The position numbers and the translations under genes are program-made. The notes beneath the pieces were generated by a model. The model made no database searches and was not told where the DNA came from. It saw only the letters and a program-made list of their open reading frames with translations. A stretch of DNA of 63,141 nt from the NCBI GenBank assembly GCA_030148805.1, contig JASBSS010000005.1, positions 1 through 63,141 of the forward strand, read 5' to 3'. The stretch's first letter is position 1, and every line of letters starts with the position of its first letter. Source of the stretch: Thiogranum sp. GTDB taxonomy: Bacteria > Pseudomonadota > Gammaproteobacteria > DSM-19610. Positions 62,947-63,141 of the stretch are shown here, one piece after another.

Positions 62947-63141
62947 TTAGTTGGATTTCCCGTCTGAATAGCTGCCCAGACTGAGCCTTACCGTTATCTC
63001 CTTGACCGGATGTTTGGTAGTCCGTACCCTAACGAACGTTCGCTTTTTCTCAGCAGTCGAGTAGACAGAGTTCATGCGCTTTCTCGAAAAAGCCTTTCGG
63101 TTAAGTCTACCGTCAACAAGGGTCCTTTCCGTCCATTGGAT
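62947..63141 (-). CDS. C-terminal part of an unknown gene (partial at right edge)
   Basis: On the minus strand a frame is open from the right edge to TAA at 62949-62947, giving 64 residues, basic and beta-rich (…KKRTFVRVRTTKHPVKEITVRL…). An internal ATG at 63075 would give a 42-aa product, but the openness to the edge suggests a longer gene entering the window. Product not recognised. It faces the integrase gene, as cargo of the same element would. Confidence 0.4.
   Translation of the reverse strand: MQWTERTLVDGRLNRKAFSRKRMNSVYSTAEKKRTFVRVRTTKHPVKEITVRLSLGSYSDGKSN

Noticed and set aside
1-63141. CRISPR array, insertion sequence or rRNA genes
   Set aside because: No regular spaced repeats, transposase or rRNA sequence was found on either strand.

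Overview
The window reads as a chromosomal segment of a GC-rich gammaproteobacterium. The main evidence is gene order: rnr-rlmB-rpsF-priB-rpsR-DUF2232-rplI-dnaB-alr-radA, then ypjD/ffh, rpsP-rimM-trmD-rplS, xerD-dsbC and fdxA near mutS. This arrangement is familiar from Pseudomonas and from purple-sulfur/Chromatiales-type lineages. The Wsp operon and the overall composition would fit a member of the latter, but I cannot name a genus from sequence alone.

Layout. (1) 1-6959 is an AT-richer accessory block ending exactly at the 3' end of tRNA-Leu(CAG). It holds the tail of an unknown gene, a three-gene ABC-3C conflict system (nuclease-like effector, middle component, DUF3732 ATPase), and an OLD-family ATPase/TOPRIM nuclease paired with a zinc-ribbon protein carrying a HEPN-type RNase motif. 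(2) 6960-17067 is core translation, replication and cell-wall genes. (3) 17090-20727, mostly minus strand, has a double-FHA/PilZ protein, msrB, a CNNM/CorC-type transporter and ypjD. (4) 20939-27441 has a metallo-beta-lactamase hydrolase, ffh, a 600-bp gap with a candidate small RNA, the rpsP-rplS operon and a periplasmic helical-repeat protein. (5) 27448-33416 has htpG behind a heat-shock-type promoter, hslR, a Nudix hydrolase, an unusual double-receiver protein, and a MoxR ATPase plus metallopeptidase/VWA pair. (6) 33968-40615 has a diguanylate cyclase, thioredoxin, moeA, xerD, dsbC and a conserved orphan. (7) 40623-48067, minus strand, is a coupled fdxA-addB-like-addA-like-cnoX operon. (8) 48162-57035, minus strand, is a complete seven-gene wsp surface-sensing operon. 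(9) 57304-61258 has a periplasmic aspartic protease, an OmpA-family protein and mutS. (10) From about 61240 to the right edge is the start of a second mobile element, with a tyrosine recombinase and arm-site-like repeats abutting the first codons of mutS.

How the parts work together. Three c-di-GMP elements occur (WspR, a second GGDEF enzyme with an I-site, and the FHA-PilZ protein), so a surface- or biofilm-linked signalling theme runs through the core. The two ends are mobile DNA joined to core loci, tRNA-Leu on the left and mutS on the right. The left block carries predicted anti-phage modules. The least familiar items are the OLD plus zinc-ribbon-HEPN pair, the apparent capture of the mutS 5' end by an integrative element, and the candidate small RNA between ffh and rpsP. 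No rRNA, CRISPR array or insertion sequence was seen.
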